Shown here: in pieces, positions 8,287 through 17,024 of the stretch
Layout: each line of letters begins with the position of its first letter
How positions within the stretch are numbered: the stretch's first letter is position 1
Origin: Pseudomonadota bacterium
GTDB lineage: Bacteria > Pseudomonadota > Gammaproteobacteria > Burkholderiales > Burkholderiaceae
Direction: 5' to 3'
Assembly (NCBI GenBank): GCA_963205525.1
Contig: CAUJJP010000221.1
Location: 1-31,233 of the forward strand
DNA: 31,233 bases
Made by a program: the position numbers and the translations under genes
The notes under the pieces: model-generated
What the model was told of the DNA's origin: nothing
Seen by the model: only the letters and a program-made list of their open reading frames with translations
The model's database searches: none

Positions 8287-9782
8287 AAGGCCTTGCGCTG
8301 CGAGGCCGGGGCGATCTTCAGCGCCTCGCGGTACTTGGCCACGGTGCGCCTGGCGACCTGGATGCCCTGCTCCTCGAGCATGCTGCTGAGCTGGTTGTCC
8401 GACAGCGGCTTGACCGGATTTTCGGCGTCCACCAGCTGCTGGATCAGCGCCCGCACCGCGGTCGAGCTCGCGTTGCCGCCGGCCTCGGTGGCCAGGCTGC
8501 TGCCGAAGAAGTACTTGAGCTCGAAGGTGCCCTGCGGCGTCGCCATGTACTTGGCGGTGGTGACGCGCGAGATCGTGCTCTCGTGCATGCCCATCTCGTC
8601 GGCGATCTCGCGCAGCACCAGCGGCTTCATGGCGATCGCGCCGTGGCTGAAGAAGTTGCGCTGGCGATCGACGATCGCCCGGCTCACGCGCAGGATGGTG
8701 TCGAAGCGCTGCTGCACGTTCTTCATGAACCAGCGCGCCTCCTGCAGCCGCCCACCGAGGCCACTGCCGCGCTGCCCGCGCAGCGCACGCGCGTACAAGT
8801 CGTTGATGCGCAGGCGCGGCATCACGTCCGGGTTGAGCGCCACCTTGAGGCCGCGGCCGCTGCGGCTGACGATGACGTCGGGGACGACGATGTTGGACTC
8901 GGCCGGCGCGAAGGGGCGCCCCGGCTTGGGCTCGCAGCCGCGGATCAGCGCCTGCGCCTCGCGTATCAACGCCTCCTCGGCGCCGGTGGCGGCGGCCAGC
9001 CGCTTCAAGTCCTTGCGCGCCAGCAGTTCCAGGTGCTCGCGCGCGATCGCGATCGCGAGCTCGCGCGCCGGTCCCGGATCGCGGCCACGCAGCTGCAGCA
9101 GCAGGCATTCGGCGAGCGAGCGCGCGCCGACCCCGGTCGGCTCCAGGTGCTGCAGCCAGCGCAGCGCGCAGCGCAGTCGGTCCAGCAGCTCCTCGCGCGC
9201 TTCCTCGCCGCGCAGCGCGAGCATCTGTGCCAGATGGTCGGCGATCTGCTCCAGCGGGTCGCACAGGTAGCCGTCGTCGTCCAGCGAATCGATCAGCACC
9301 GCCAGCGCCGCCGCATCCTCGGGCGACAGGCGCAGTCCCAGGGCCTGGCGGCGCAGGTGGTCGGCAAGCGTGCCTGCGGATTCGCCGCGCTCCTGCGGCT
9401 CGGACTCGTCGTCCTCGCCCTGCCCGCCGGACGCGGGCGGCAGCTCGGAGATGCCGTCGAAGTCGTCGCCTTCGGTGCCGTTCTCCCAGTCCTCGCGCTC
9501 GGTGGTGCCGAACTCGTCGGCAACCATCTCCGCCAGCGGCGCATCTTCGCCGCCCTGCTCGGCGCTGTCCTCGCGTTCGCTGGCCTTGCTGCGCTCCGGT
9601 GGCGCCGTGTCCAGCGCCGCGCCACCGTCGTCGTCGGCTTCCAGGAAGGGGTTTTGCTCGAGCATCTGCTCGACTTCCTGCTGCAGCTCCAGCGTCGAGA
9701 GCTGCAGCAGCCGGATCGACTGCTGCAGCTGCGGCGTGAGCGCCAGGTGCTGGCTGAGACGGAGCTGCAGCGAAGGCTTCAT
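8283..9782 (-). CDS. rpoN: RNA polymerase sigma-54 factor RpoN
   Basis: Sigma-54 directs RNA polymerase to -24/-12 promoters activated by AAA+ enhancer-binding proteins. The 499-residue product has the Gln/Leu-rich activator-contacting region I (LQLRLSQHLALTPQLQQSIRLLQLS at the N-terminus) and a long acidic region II (about residues 50-130). A core-binding region, the helix-turn-helix area and the C-terminal RpoN box ARRTVAKYRE complete it. I start at ATG 9782, where family similarity begins; upstream in-frame codons look unrelated. GGGGGTGGG lies just upstream as a possible ribosome site. It follows lptB by 102 nt, the usual proteobacterial linkage, and overlaps the methyltransferase gene downstream. 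Confidence 0.97.
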   Translation of the reverse strand: MKPSLQLRLSQHLALTPQLQQSIRLLQLSTLELQQEVEQMLEQNPFLEADDDGGAALDTAPPERSKASEREDSAEQGGEDAPLAEMVADEFGTTEREDWENGTEGDDFDGISELPPASGGQGEDDESEPQERGESAGTLADHLRRQALGLRLSPEDAAALAVLIDSLDDDGYLCDPLEQIADHLAQMLALRGEEAREELLDRLRCALRWLQHLEPTGVGARSLAECLLLQLRGRDPGPARELAIAIAREHLELLARKDLKRLAAATGAEEALIREAQALIRGCEPKPGRPFAPAESNIVVPDVIVSRSGRGLKVALNPDVMPRLRINDLYARALRGQRGSGLGGRLQEARWFMKNVQQRFDTILRVSRAIVDRQRNFFSHGAIAMKPLVLREIADEMGMHESTISRVTTAKYMATPQGTFELKYFFGSSLATEAGGNASSTAVRALIQQLVDAENPVKPLSDNQLSSMLEEQGIQVARRTVAKYREALKIAPASQRKAL

Positions 9783-9884
9783 GGTCCCACCCCCGCTGCC
9801 GCCCGGGCCCGGCCGCTCCCCGCCGCACGCCAGCACGGCGCTGCGCGTGGCACTGCACCCGGGGTTGCGGCTGGCTTCATCGCC

Positions 9885-10673
9885 TCACATCCGGAAGTGC
9901 TCGCCGAGGTACACCTTGCGCACCTGCGGGTTGTCGACGATCTCGGCCGGCGTGCCTTCGGCGAGCACGCTGCCTTCGCTGATGATGTAGGCGCGGTCGC
10001 AGATGCCCAGCGTCTCGCGCACGTTGTGGTCGGTGATGAGGACGCCGATGCCGCGCGTGCGCAGGTAGGCGATGATGCGCTGGATCTCCATCACGGCGAT
10101 CGGGTCGACGCCGGCAAAGGGCTCGTCGAGCAGGATGAAGCGCGGCTGGGTGGCGAGCGCGCGCGCGATCTCCACCCGCCTGCGCTCGCCGCCGGACAAG
10201 GCCGGCGCCGGCGAGTCGCGCAGCTTGGCGATGGAGAGCTCGTCCAGCAGCTCTTCCAGCCGGCGCCCGATCAGCGCCGCCGGCAGCGGCCGGCCGTCGG
10301 CGCCGCGCTGCAGCTCCAGCACGGCGCGGATGTTCTCCTGCACCGTGAGCTTGCGGAAGATCGACGCCTCCTGCGGCAGGTAGCTCAGCCCGAGCCGGGC
10401 GCGGCGGTGGATGGGCAGGTCCTGCGCCGGCTGGCCGTCGATGGCCAGCGTGCCGGCGTCGGCACGCACCAGGCCGACGATCATGTAGAAGGTGGTCGTC
10501 TTGCCGGCACCGTTCGGTCCCAGGAGCCCGATCACCTCGCCCGCGCCGACGCGCAGGTGCACGTCCTTGACCACCGTGCGCGCGCCGTAGCGCTTGTGCA
10601 GCCCGTGCGCCTCGAGCCTGCTTGCGGCCGCCTGCGTTGCGGCGCCGTGCGTCGGATCCACCAGGGCGTCCAT
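9885..10673 (-). CDS. lptB: LPS export ABC transporter ATP-binding protein LptB
   Basis: LptB is the cytoplasmic ATPase of the LptB2FG complex, which extracts lipopolysaccharide from the inner membrane and drives it across the periplasm. The 262-residue protein shows Walker [10 protein letters not shown] (from residue 52), the Q-loop [12 protein letters not shown], the signature SGGERRR, Walker [14 protein letters not shown] and the H-loop ITDHNVRE. The ATG at 10673 shares one base with the lptA stop (TGATG). The first 18 residues are an unconserved extension. The FRM C-terminus and length fit the family. Confidence 0.96.
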   Translation of the reverse strand: MDALVDPTHGAATQAAASRLEAHGLHKRYGARTVVKDVHLRVGAGEVIGLLGPNGAGKTTTFYMIVGLVRADAGTLAIDGQPAQDLPIHRRARLGLSYLPQEASIFRKLTVQENIRAVLELQRGADGRPLPAALIGRRLEELLDELSIAKLRDSPAPALSGGERRRVEIARALATQPRFILLDEPFAGVDPIAVMEIQRIIAYLRTRGIGVLITDHNVRETLGICDRAYIISEGSVLAEGTPAEIVDNPQVRKVYLGEHFRM

Positions 10674-11251
10674 CAGCGTGCGCCCGATGCGGCGGCGCCG
10701 CTGGCCGCCTGCGGGCGCGGCGTGAGCACGGCGCGCACGCGGCCGCCGTTGGCCGGGTCGCCGCCGATGAAGCTGAACTGCTCGCTGGCGTCGTCCCAGC
10801 GGATCTCGGCGCCGGTGATCTGGTCCGCCACCACCCCGTCGCGCAGGCGGCGCACGCTGCCGTTGCCGATGAAGCGCAGGCTGCCGGCGCGGGCGTCGTA
10901 CTCGATGCGGTCGGCCGAGCCCTCGACGACCTCGTCCAGGCCGTCGCGCTTCTGGCGGTAGGTGGCCGGCTCGCCGGGCACCCCGGTGGCCACCGCGCTG
11001 CGCCAGCCGCCGGGCTGCTCGCGCACCTCGATGCGCTCGGCACCGATGCGCATCGTGCCCTGCACGATCTGCACCCGGCCGTTGAACACCACCACCTGGC
11101 GCTGCAGGTCGAGCACGCCGGGCTTGTCGGCCTCGACGACGATGGGCTGCGCGCGGTCCGCCTTCTCCGCCCAGGCCGCGCCTGCGAGCGCAAGCGCCAG
11201 CGCCGCGAGCAAGCGCGGGAGCCGGGGCAGCAAGAGGTGGCGGGCGGTCAT
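10673..11251 (-). CDS. lptA: Periplasmic LPS transport protein LptA
   Basis: LptA (192 residues) forms the beta-jellyroll bridge that carries lipopolysaccharide from LptC to LptD. It has a cleavable signal peptide ending about AWA (residue 28), then the OstA-type fold with [55 protein letters not shown] and [22 protein letters not shown]. The Ala/Ser-rich tail is typical. It is first in the lptA-lptB-rpoN operon; lptC and kdsC, often found upstream, are not here because the next upstream gene is dsbA. Confidence 0.93.
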   Translation of the reverse strand: MTARHLLLPRLPRLLAALALALAGAAWAEKADRAQPIVVEADKPGVLDLQRQVVVFNGRVQIVQGTMRIGAERIEVREQPGGWRSAVATGVPGEPATYRQKRDGLDEVVEGSADRIEYDARAGSLRFIGNGSVRRLRDGVVADQITGAEIRWDDASEQFSFIGGDPANGGRVRAVLTPRPQAASGAAASGAR

Positions 11252-11272
11252 GGCGGCACGAATCTTGCAGAG

Positions 11273-11302
11273 ATTCTAGCCGCGCAGCAGGCGCCGTGAC
11301 CA
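11273..11302 (-). promoter_or_regulatory. Candidate promoter of the lptA operon
   Basis: On the minus strand TAGAAT (11278-11273, 5/6) has TGGTCA (11302-11297, 4/6) 18 nt upstream. Transcription would begin about 15 nt before the lptA ATG. This is the only AT-rich hexamer in the 186-nt gap between dsbA and lptA; the rest of that gap contains GC palindromes such as GCGCCGCGGCGC (11421-11432) and no gene. Confidence 0.45.
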
Positions 11303-11437
11303 CCGGATCCAGGCCTTGCTCTGCGCCGGGCGTGACCCTTGGCACGCCACGGTGGCGCCGAGGCGCCCCCAGATCGCCAAGGACTCCCGGCGTCCTGAAA
11401 CCGTCCGCGGCGAAGTCCTGGCGCCGCGGCGCAGCGG

Positions 11438-12082
11438 TCAAGCCTGGCGTGACTTCCCGATCAGGTACTCGGTGACGCGCAGCGCCGCTTCGTGGCCGCC
11501 GGCCAGCGAGGCGGCGGTGTAGTAGCGACCCTGGATGCCCAGCGCCGGCACGCCGTCGATCTTGTACGCGTCGACGAGCTGCTGGGCACGGTTGGCCTTG
11601 GTGTTGACGGAGAAACCGCGGAAGGCGTCACTGAACTTGGCGGCGTCGCCGCCGTTCGCGGCCACGAAGTCGGCGTAGGCCTTCTCGGTCAGCAGCCGCT
11701 TGCCCTGCAGGTGGATGGCAGCAAAGATGCGGCCGTGCAGGGCCTCGAGCTGGCCGCTTTCCTCCAGCGCGTAGTAGGCCTTCTGCGCCACCTGGTGGCG
11801 GGCCGTGAATCCCACCGGCACGCGGCGGAAGGCGACGTCGGCCGGCAAGCGCTTGACCCAGGCCTCCAGCAGCGGCTCGAAGTCGTTGCAGTGCGGGCAC
11901 TCGTACCAGAAGAACTCGACCACCTCGACCTTCTTGCCCGCCGGCAGCGCCACCGGCACCGGCTGCGACAGCCGGATGTACTGGCGGCCCTCCACCGGGG
12001 CGCCCTGCGCGCGTGCGCCGGGCCCGGCCAGGAACACCAGGCCGGCGCCGGCCAGGGTGTGGGTGAATGCTCGCCGCTTCAT
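11438..12082 (-). CDS. dsbA: Thiol:disulfide interchange protein DsbA
   Basis: DsbA oxidises cysteine pairs in exported proteins in the periplasm. The 214-residue precursor has the active-site CPHC at residues 62-65 within a thioredoxin fold ([14 protein letters not shown]), an inserted helical domain and the cis-proline loop GVPA. The N-terminus, [20 protein letters not shown], carries two arginines before the hydrophobic stretch, which resembles a twin-arginine signal. I choose ATG 12082 because AGGA is 5 nt upstream; an in-frame ATG two codons earlier overlaps that site. It is the last gene of argS-SPOR-dsbA, 10 nt after the SPOR gene. Confidence 0.95.
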   Translation of the reverse strand: MKRRAFTHTLAGAGLVFLAGPGARAQGAPVEGRQYIRLSQPVPVALPAGKKVEVVEFFWYECPHCNDFEPLLEAWVKRLPADVAFRRVPVGFTARHQVAQKAYYALEESGQLEALHGRIFAAIHLQGKRLLTEKAYADFVAANGGDAAKFSDAFRGFSVNTKANRAQQLVDAYKIDGVPALGIQGRYYTAASLAGGHEAALRVTEYLIGKSRQA

Positions 12083-12092
12083 CGTCATCCTT

Positions 12093-12737
12093 TCATTGCT
12101 GCACACGCACCAGCTGGCCGTCGACGCCGCTGCCCTGCAGCTTGAGCTGCAGGGCGTCGGCCTCGGCCTTGGTGTCGAAGGGCCCCAGCCGCACCCGGTA
12201 GACGGTGCGCCCGGCCTGCTCGCGTTCCTGCACCTTGGCCGTGAAACCCTGCATGGCCAGCGCCGCACGCTGGGCTTCGGCGTCCTGGGCCCGCGTGTAG
12301 GCGCCGACCTGGACCAGGTAGATGAACGTCGCCGCCGCAGGTTCCGTGGACCGCGCGCCGGGTTCGGCCGGCGCGCCGGAGAGGATGGCCGCCGGGTCGC
12401 GTGCCGGTGCGGCCCCCACCGGCGCCGCCCCGGTCGGCGACGCTGCCGGTGCCGAGCCCGCCGCTGCGCTGGCTGGCGCCAGCGGCGGCGCGCTGCGGTG
12501 CGCCGACAGCGGCGCGTTCGGGTCCCAGGTCTTGTTGCGCACCGCCTCCGCCTGGTCCTGCTCGGCGCTGCGCTGCGGCAGCTTGTCGACAAAGGGCACC
12601 GGCACCTTGGTGATGTACAGCGCCACCCCGAGCGCGAGCGCGAGCCCGATCAGCAGCCCGACGACGAGGCCGATCGCAAACCCGCCGCGGCTGCCCGACT
12701 TGCGCCCGCCGCGCGCCGGCTTGGCCTGCGCGGCCAT
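12093..12737 (-). CDS. SPOR-domain membrane protein
   Basis: The 214-residue protein has a short basic cytoplasmic tail, one transmembrane segment (about residues 19-43, FAIGLVVGLLIGLALALGVA), a Pro/Ala-rich periplasmic linker and a C-terminal SPOR domain (about residues 136-213, from YLVQVGAYTRAQDAEAQRAAL to VRLGPFDTKAEADALQ). SPOR domains bind glycan strands lacking stem peptides at the septum, so a role in cell division or envelope maintenance is likely, as with FtsN. The ATG at 12737 shares one base with the argS stop (TGATG). Gene position between argS and dsbA is usual in Burkholderiales. Confidence 0.9.
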   Translation of the reverse strand: MAAQAKPARGGRKSGSRGGFAIGLVVGLLIGLALALGVALYITKVPVPFVDKLPQRSAEQDQAEAVRNKTWDPNAPLSAHRSAPPLAPASAAAGSAPAASPTGAAPVGAAPARDPAAILSGAPAEPGARSTEPAAATFIYLVQVGAYTRAQDAEAQRAALAMQGFTAKVQEREQAGRTVYRVRLGPFDTKAEADALQLKLQGSGVDGQLVRVQQ

Positions 12738-14443
12738 CAGGCGGCCTCCGCTTCGCGCGCCATCTGCGTCGGCGCACTCACGCCCAGCACCGCCAGCCCG
12801 TTGGCCAGCACCTGCCGGGTGGCGGCCAGCAGCGCCATGCGCGCGCGCGCCAGCGCGGCGTCGCTCACCAGGAAGCGCTCGGCCGCGTACCAGCTGTGCA
12901 GCGCCGCAGCCAGCTCGCGCAGCCAGAAGGCGACGTCGTGCGGCGCGTGGTCGGCGGCGGCGCGGGTGAGCATTTCGGGATGGCTGGAGAGCTTGAGCAG
13001 CAGCGCCGCCTCGGTGGGCGCCTGCAACAAGGCGAGGTCGGCCTGCGCGAGCGTGGACTCGTCGCCGCCGTGCTGCTGCACCCACTGCGCCAGCACCGAG
13101 CAGATGCGCGCATGCGCGTACTGCACGTAGTAGACCGGGTTCTCGTCGCTCGCCTTCAGCGCCAGGTCGACGTCGAACACGAACTCGGTGTCGGCCTTGC
13201 GGCTGGCGAGGAAGAAGCGCACCGCGTCGCGGCTGGTCCAGTCGATGAGGTCGCGCAGCGTCACGTAGCCGCCCGCGCGCTTGGAGATCTTGACCTCCTG
13301 GCCGCCCTTCATCACGGTGACCATCTTGTGCAGGACATAGTCCGGCCAGCCCTGCGGGATGCCGGCGCCGGCCGCCTGCAGGCCGGCGCGCACGCGCGCG
13401 ATGGTGCCGTGGTGGTCGCTGCCCTGGACGTTGATGACCTTGGCGAAGCCGCGCTCCCATTTGTGCAGGTGGTAGGCGACGTCGGGCACGAAGTAGGTGT
13501 AGCCGCCGTCGGACTTGCGCATCACGCGGTCCTTGTCGTCGCCGTAATCGGTGCTGCGCAGCCACAGCGCACCGCCGTCCTCGAAGGTCTTGCCGGCGCC
13601 GACCAGGCGCTGAACCGCCTGCTCGACGCGGCCGCTGCTGTACAGGCTGGACTCCAGGTAGTAGTGGTCGAAGCGCACGCCGAAGGCGCGCAGGTCCAGG
13701 TCCTGCTCGTGGCGCAGGTAGGCAACCGCGAACTGGCGGATCGCGTCCAGGTCGGCGGCGTCGCCGCTCGCGGTGTAGGCGCGGTCGTCGGCGTGCACGG
13801 TGGCGCCGGCCCGGAACTCGCGCGCGATGTCGGCGATGTACTCGCCGTTGTAGGCCGCCTCCGGCCAGTCGGCGTCGCCCGGCGCCAGGCCCTTGAGCCG
13901 CGCCTGCACCGAGATCGCGAGGTTGGCGATCTGCACCCCGGCGTCGTTGTAATAGAACTCGCGCTGGACCTGCCAGCCCTGGGTCTCGAACAGCCGGCAC
14001 AGGCTGTCGCCGAGCGCCGCCTGCCGGCCATGGCCCACGTGCAGCGGCCCGGTCGGGTTGGCGGACACGAACTCCACCATCAGACGCTGCCCCTTGGCGG
14101 GCTGGTGGCCGAAGGCTGCACCGGCGGCCAGCACCTCGCCCACCACCGCCTGCTTGGCGGCATCGGCCAGCCGCAGGTTGATAAAGCCCGGGCCGGCGAT
14201 CTCCAGCGCCTGCACCCAGCGCTGCACGGCGGGCTCGGCCTGCAGCAGGGCGCGCAGCTGCTCGGCGATCTCGCGCGGCTTGCGTTTGAGCTCGCGTGCC
14301 AGCGCCATCGCCTGGGTGACGGCGAGGTCGCCGTGCGCGGCCTGGCGCGGGCTCTCGAAGGCCGCCGCCGGGGTCGATTGCGGCGCCAGCTGGGCGAGCG
14401 CGGACTGCAGCGCCTGCAGCAGCTCCTGCTTGGCTTGAATCAT
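12737..14443 (-). CDS. argS: Arginyl-tRNA synthetase
   Basis: This class I synthetase charges tRNA-Arg. The 568-residue product has the N-terminal Add-1 domain, the HIGH-type motif HVGHG (His135-His138) after [12 protein letters not shown], and the KMSKS-type loop [14 protein letters not shown]. The C-terminal DALR anticodon-binding domain contains [12 protein letters not shown] and ends in the usual VLGVSAP motif. The start is ATG 14443. There is no Shine-Dalgarno, but TACAAT ends 6 nt upstream. It heads the argS-SPOR-dsbA operon and is divergent from the kinase gene across 160 nt. Confidence 0.97.
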   Translation of the reverse strand: MIQAKQELLQALQSALAQLAPQSTPAAAFESPRQAAHGDLAVTQAMALARELKRKPREIAEQLRALLQAEPAVQRWVQALEIAGPGFINLRLADAAKQAVVGEVLAAGAAFGHQPAKGQRLMVEFVSANPTGPLHVGHGRQAALGDSLCRLFETQGWQVQREFYYNDAGVQIANLAISVQARLKGLAPGDADWPEAAYNGEYIADIAREFRAGATVHADDRAYTASGDAADLDAIRQFAVAYLRHEQDLDLRAFGVRFDHYYLESSLYSSGRVEQAVQRLVGAGKTFEDGGALWLRSTDYGDDKDRVMRKSDGGYTYFVPDVAYHLHKWERGFAKVINVQGSDHHGTIARVRAGLQAAGAGIPQGWPDYVLHKMVTVMKGGQEVKISKRAGGYVTLRDLIDWTSRDAVRFFLASRKADTEFVFDVDLALKASDENPVYYVQYAHARICSVLAQWVQQHGGDESTLAQADLALLQAPTEAALLLKLSSHPEMLTRAAADHAPHDVAFWLRELAAALHSWYAAERFLVSDAALARARMALLAATRQVLANGLAVLGVSAPTQMAREAEAA

Positions 14444-14449
14444 CCGACG

Positions 14450-14455
14450 ATTGTA
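14450..14455 (-). promoter_or_regulatory. -10 hexamer abutting the argS start (possible leaderless mRNA)
   Basis: TACAAT (5/6) on the minus strand is separated from the ATG by CGTCGG (6 nt), so the A of the start codon falls at the expected +1. No recognisable -35 lies 16-18 nt upstream. This is one of the best cases of the recurring arrangement in this window. Confidence 0.45.
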
Positions 14456-14590
14456 GGGTTGGGGGTCGCAGCGGCTTTGGCAGCGGCGCTGCGGCGGCAA
14501 TGCGCCGGCACAGCGGCAGCGTCCGCGCCCAGCGGCGTCAAACCCGCGAAGCCGGCGTTGTTCCGTCGACCGCGCGCGGCCGCGGCGGCG

Positions 14591-14596
14591 CATCAT
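14591..14596 (+). promoter_or_regulatory. -10-like hexamer before the kinase gene
   Basis: CATCAT (4/6 to TATAAT) is followed by 7 nt (TGCAGCC) and the GTG at 14604. It is weak alone and listed because the spacing repeats that of mnmA and the LysR gene. Confidence 0.25.
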
Positions 14597-14603
14597 TGCA
14601 GCC

Positions 14604-15953
14604 GTGTCCGCCGCCCTGCCTCCTGCCGCCCTGAGCCAGCCGCTGCCGCCGCGCATCGGCCGCTACGAGGTGCACGCCAAGCTCGGCGAGGGCGCCACGA
14701 GCGAGGTCTTCCTCGCCCGCGACAGCTTCCGCGAGCGCGAGGTGGCGATCAAGCGCGTGCGCACCGGCTTTGGCAGCGACTCGCGCGACGGCCACTTCCA
14801 GGCCCGCTTCTTCGCCGCCGAGGCCGCCCTCGTGGGCCGGCTGCAGCACCCCAACGTGGTGCAGATCTACGACGCGGTGCCGGACGAGGAATCGCCCTAT
14901 CTGGTGATGGAGTACGTGCCGGGGCTGACCCTGAGGCGGTTCTGCCGCGCCGACGCGCTGCTGCCGCTGGAGCAGATCGCCGAAGTCGGCTTCAAGTGCG
15001 CGATGGCCCTGGGCTACGTCTACCGCCAGGGCCTGATACACCGCGACGTGAAGCCGGCCAACATCCTGGCGGTGACCGAGGGCGAGCGCATCACGGACGT
15101 GAAGATCAGCGACTTCGGCAGCGTGTTCGCGATCGACTCCGACCGCACCCAGGTCTACCGCGTGGGCTCGCTGGCCTACATGTCGCCCGAGCAGCTGGAA
15201 GGCGATGCGCTCGACCACCGGGCCGACATGTATTCGCTCGCGGCGGTGCTGTACCACCTGATCGCCGGCCGGCCGCCGTTCGACGCCACCCAGCAGGCGG
15301 CGATCATGCACCAGATCTACCACGCCGAGCCGCCGCCGCTGCGCACGCTGCGCGAGGGCGTGAGCGAGGCCCTGCACGATCTCATCCACCGCGGGCTGGC
15401 GAAGGACCGCCAGCAGCGCTTCGAGACCTGGGAAGCCTTCGCGCACGCGCTGTCCGACCTGGTGGCACGGCGCGAGGTGCCGCGCGCGCAGGTGCAGGAC
15501 GTGCTGGACTCCGAGCGCTTCAACCTGCTGCGCACGCTGGACTTCTTCAAGGACTTCGGCGACGTCGAGCTGTGGGAGGTGGTGCACCGCGGGCGCTGGC
15601 AGCGCCTGTCCTTCGGCCACGCGATCTACAAGAAGGGCGACGAGGGCGGCAGCTTCCACATCCTGGCCGGCGGCCAGATCGAGGTCTACCGCGACGGCCA
15701 GCGCGTGGCCCAGCTCGGCGCCGGCACCTCGGTGGGCGAGATGGCCTACCTCGCGCCCAGCCCGGCGCTGCGCGTGCACAGCACCGACATCCTGGTCACC
15801 GAGCCGGCGACGACGATCAGCTTCACGCCGCAGACCATGGAGCACCTGAGCCCGAACACCCGGCATCGCTTCGACGGCGCCTTCATCCACGTCCTGGTGC
15901 GCCGGCTGCACGCCGCGCACGAGCAGCTCGCCCACCCGCGCAAGATCCTGTAG
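14604..15953 (+). CDS. Ser/Thr protein kinase fused to a cyclic-nucleotide-binding-like domain
   Basis: The 449-residue cytoplasmic protein begins with a complete Hanks-type kinase (about residues 20-290). It has a Gly loop [10 protein letters not shown] (27-36), Lys50 in VAIKRV, Glu73, catalytic [10 protein letters not shown] (Asp148, Asn153), DFG at 170-172 and SPEQ at 194-197. A helical linker leads to a cNMP-binding-type beta roll (about 325-430, [25 protein letters not shown] to [11 protein letters not shown]). The ligand cassette keeps GE but the usual Arg-x-Ala is altered, so the ligand is unknown. There is no transmembrane segment or PASTA domain, unlike many bacterial kinases. The GTG start gives the kinase N-terminus; no Shine-Dalgarno is seen. 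It stands alone, with no phosphatase gene beside it. Confidence 0.92.
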   Translation: MSAALPPAALSQPLPPRIGRYEVHAKLGEGATSEVFLARDSFREREVAIKRVRTGFGSDSRDGHFQARFFAAEAALVGRLQHPNVVQIYDAVPDEESPYLVMEYVPGLTLRRFCRADALLPLEQIAEVGFKCAMALGYVYRQGLIHRDVKPANILAVTEGERITDVKISDFGSVFAIDSDRTQVYRVGSLAYMSPEQLEGDALDHRADMYSLAAVLYHLIAGRPPFDATQQAAIMHQIYHAEPPPLRTLREGVSEALHDLIHRGLAKDRQQRFETWEAFAHALSDLVARREVPRAQVQDVLDSERFNLLRTLDFFKDFGDVELWEVVHRGRWQRLSFGHAIYKKGDEGGSFHILAGGQIEVYRDGQRVAQLGAGTSVGEMAYLAPSPALRVHSTDILVTEPATTISFTPQTMEHLSPNTRHRFDGAFIHVLVRRLHAAHEQLAHPRKIL

Positions 15954-15962
15954 CCGGGGCGA

Positions 15963-15986
15963 CGGTACGGCGGTACGCCGGTACGC
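15963..15986. repeat. Three tandem 8-bp CGGTACG units
   Basis: CGGTACG occurs at 15963, 15971 and 15979 with an 8-bp period. CGGCG-GTA-CGCCG (15968-15980) can form a 5-bp stem. The array sits between the converging kinase and LysR genes and may act as a small shared terminator or be a slippage product. Confidence 0.6.
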
Positions 15987-16002
15987 CGAGCCAAGCAGCT
16001 GT

Positions 16003-16911
16003 CTACGCCCCGGCCCAGTACGCCGGGTCGCCGTAGTGCAGCTTGAGGAAGTCGATCCACAGGCGCACCCGCAGCGCCAGATGGCGCGCGTGCGGGAACA
16101 CGGCGTAGATGCCGTTCGGCGGCGCCGCGTGCTCGGCCAGCAGCACCTGCAGCGCGCCGGCGGCGATCTCGCGCTCCACCTCCCAGGTGCTGCGCCAGGC
16201 GATGCCCAGGCCTTGCAGACACCAGTCGTGCAACACCTGGCCGTCGCTGCAGTCCAGCCGCCCGGCCGGGCGCAGGTGGATCAGCCGGCCGTCCACCATG
16301 AAGGCCCAGCCGCGGGTCTGGCTGGCATCCGACGACAGCGCCAGACACTGGTGGCGCATCAAGTCCTGCGGTGTCCTCGGCAGCCCGGCGCGCTGCAGGT
16401 AGGCGGGTGCGGCCACGCACAGCCGCCGGTTGTCGGCCAGGCGCACGCTGATCAGGCTGGAGTCGGGCAGGTCGCCGACCCGCACCGCGCAGTCGAAGCT
16501 CTCGTTGACGAGGTCGACCACCCGGTCCGACAGGTTCAGCGACAGGCTGAGCTCGGGGTGGGCGGCGAGGAAGCGCGGCACCAGCGGCGCCACGTGGCGG
16601 CGTCCGAAGCCGCCGGGGGCGGTCACACGCAAGTGGCCGCTCGCTTTCACGCCGCCCGCGCTGACGCTGGCTTCGGCGCTGGCCAGGTCGGCCAGCAGGC
16701 GCTGGCAGCTTTCGACGAAGGCGCTGCCCTCGTGGGTGAGCGTGAGACGGCGCGTGGTGCGCACCAGCAGCTTCACGCCCAGCCTGGCCTCCAGGGCGTC
16801 GATGCGCCGGCCCACCACCGCCGGCGCCACGCCCTCGGCCTGGGCGGCCGCGGTGAGGCTGCCGCGCGCCACCACGGCGACGAAGGACTCCATCTGCTTG
16901 AGCCGGTCCAC
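16003..16911 (-). CDS. LysR-family transcriptional regulator
   Basis: The 302-residue protein has an N-terminal winged helix-turn-helix (about residues 1-60: MESFVAVVARGSLTAAAQ, then RRIDALEARLGVKLLVRTTRRLTLTHEG). A LysR substrate-binding domain of the CrgA/YhjC-like type follows (GHLRVTAPGGFGRRHVAPLVPRFL and so on). I choose the GTG at 16911 (M/V-DRLKQMESF) because LysR proteins usually begin there; an ATG 27 nt upstream is possible. The GTG is preceded by CATAAT plus 7 nt. It is divergent from glcB, so regulation of glcB or of glyoxylate/glycolate use is plausible but not shown. The effector is unknown. Confidence 0.9.
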   Translation of the reverse strand: MDRLKQMESFVAVVARGSLTAAAQAEGVAPAVVGRRIDALEARLGVKLLVRTTRRLTLTHEGSAFVESCQRLLADLASAEASVSAGGVKASGHLRVTAPGGFGRRHVAPLVPRFLAAHPELSLSLNLSDRVVDLVNESFDCAVRVGDLPDSSLISVRLADNRRLCVAAPAYLQRAGLPRTPQDLMRHQCLALSSDASQTRGWAFMVDGRLIHLRPAGRLDCSDGQVLHDWCLQGLGIAWRSTWEVEREIAAGALQVLLAEHAAPPNGIYAVFPHARHLALRVRLWIDFLKLHYGDPAYWAGA

Positions 16912-16918
16912 GGCCTGG

Positions 16919-16924
16919 ATTATG
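16919..16924 (-). promoter_or_regulatory. -10 hexamer abutting the LysR-gene start
   Basis: CATAAT (5/6) lies 7 nt (CCAGGCC) before the GTG at 16911 on the minus strand. TTGATC (16945-16940, 4/6) is 15 nt further upstream, slightly short for a -35. The element lies inside the coding region if the upstream ATG is used, which supports the GTG start. Confidence 0.4.
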
Positions 16925-16960
16925 CGCACCAGGCGCATGGATCAACGACCGAATCGGCGC

Positions 16961-16989
16961 TTAATGTCGCTGCGACGATGGAATAAAGT
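16961..16989 (+). promoter_or_regulatory. Candidate glcB promoter with an internal palindrome
   Basis: TTAATG (16961-16966) and TAAAGT (16984-16989) are 17 nt apart, matching the -35 and -10 consensus at 3/6 and 4/6. Between them GTCGC-T-GCGAC (16966-16976) is a perfect inverted repeat. Its place in the divergent LysR/glcB gap makes it a candidate operator for the neighbouring regulator. Confidence 0.35.
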
Positions 16990-17024
16990 GTCGGCCATTC
17001 GCATCCTGAAATGCTGGAGCTTCC

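Noticed and set aside
8583..10961. A 792-codon plus-strand frame antisense to rpoN and lptB
   Set aside because: A shadow of two well-identified genes with no recognisable protein features of its own.
11340..11357. A sigma-54 promoter (TTGGCACGCC...) in the dsbA-lptA gap
   Set aside because: The -24 part is good, but the -12 position reads GGTGGC rather than TTGC, and no gene starts downstream in that direction.
15540..15953. A frameshift or separate gene at the end of the kinase
   Set aside because: The frame is continuous, and the C-terminal part reads as a normal cyclic-nucleotide-binding-like beta roll.
12896..16036. A 1046-codon open frame on the plus strand covering argS antisense and the kinase in another frame
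   Set aside because: It lacks any domain pattern and lies opposite argS, whose motifs are unmistakable. Long shadow frames are expected at this GC content.
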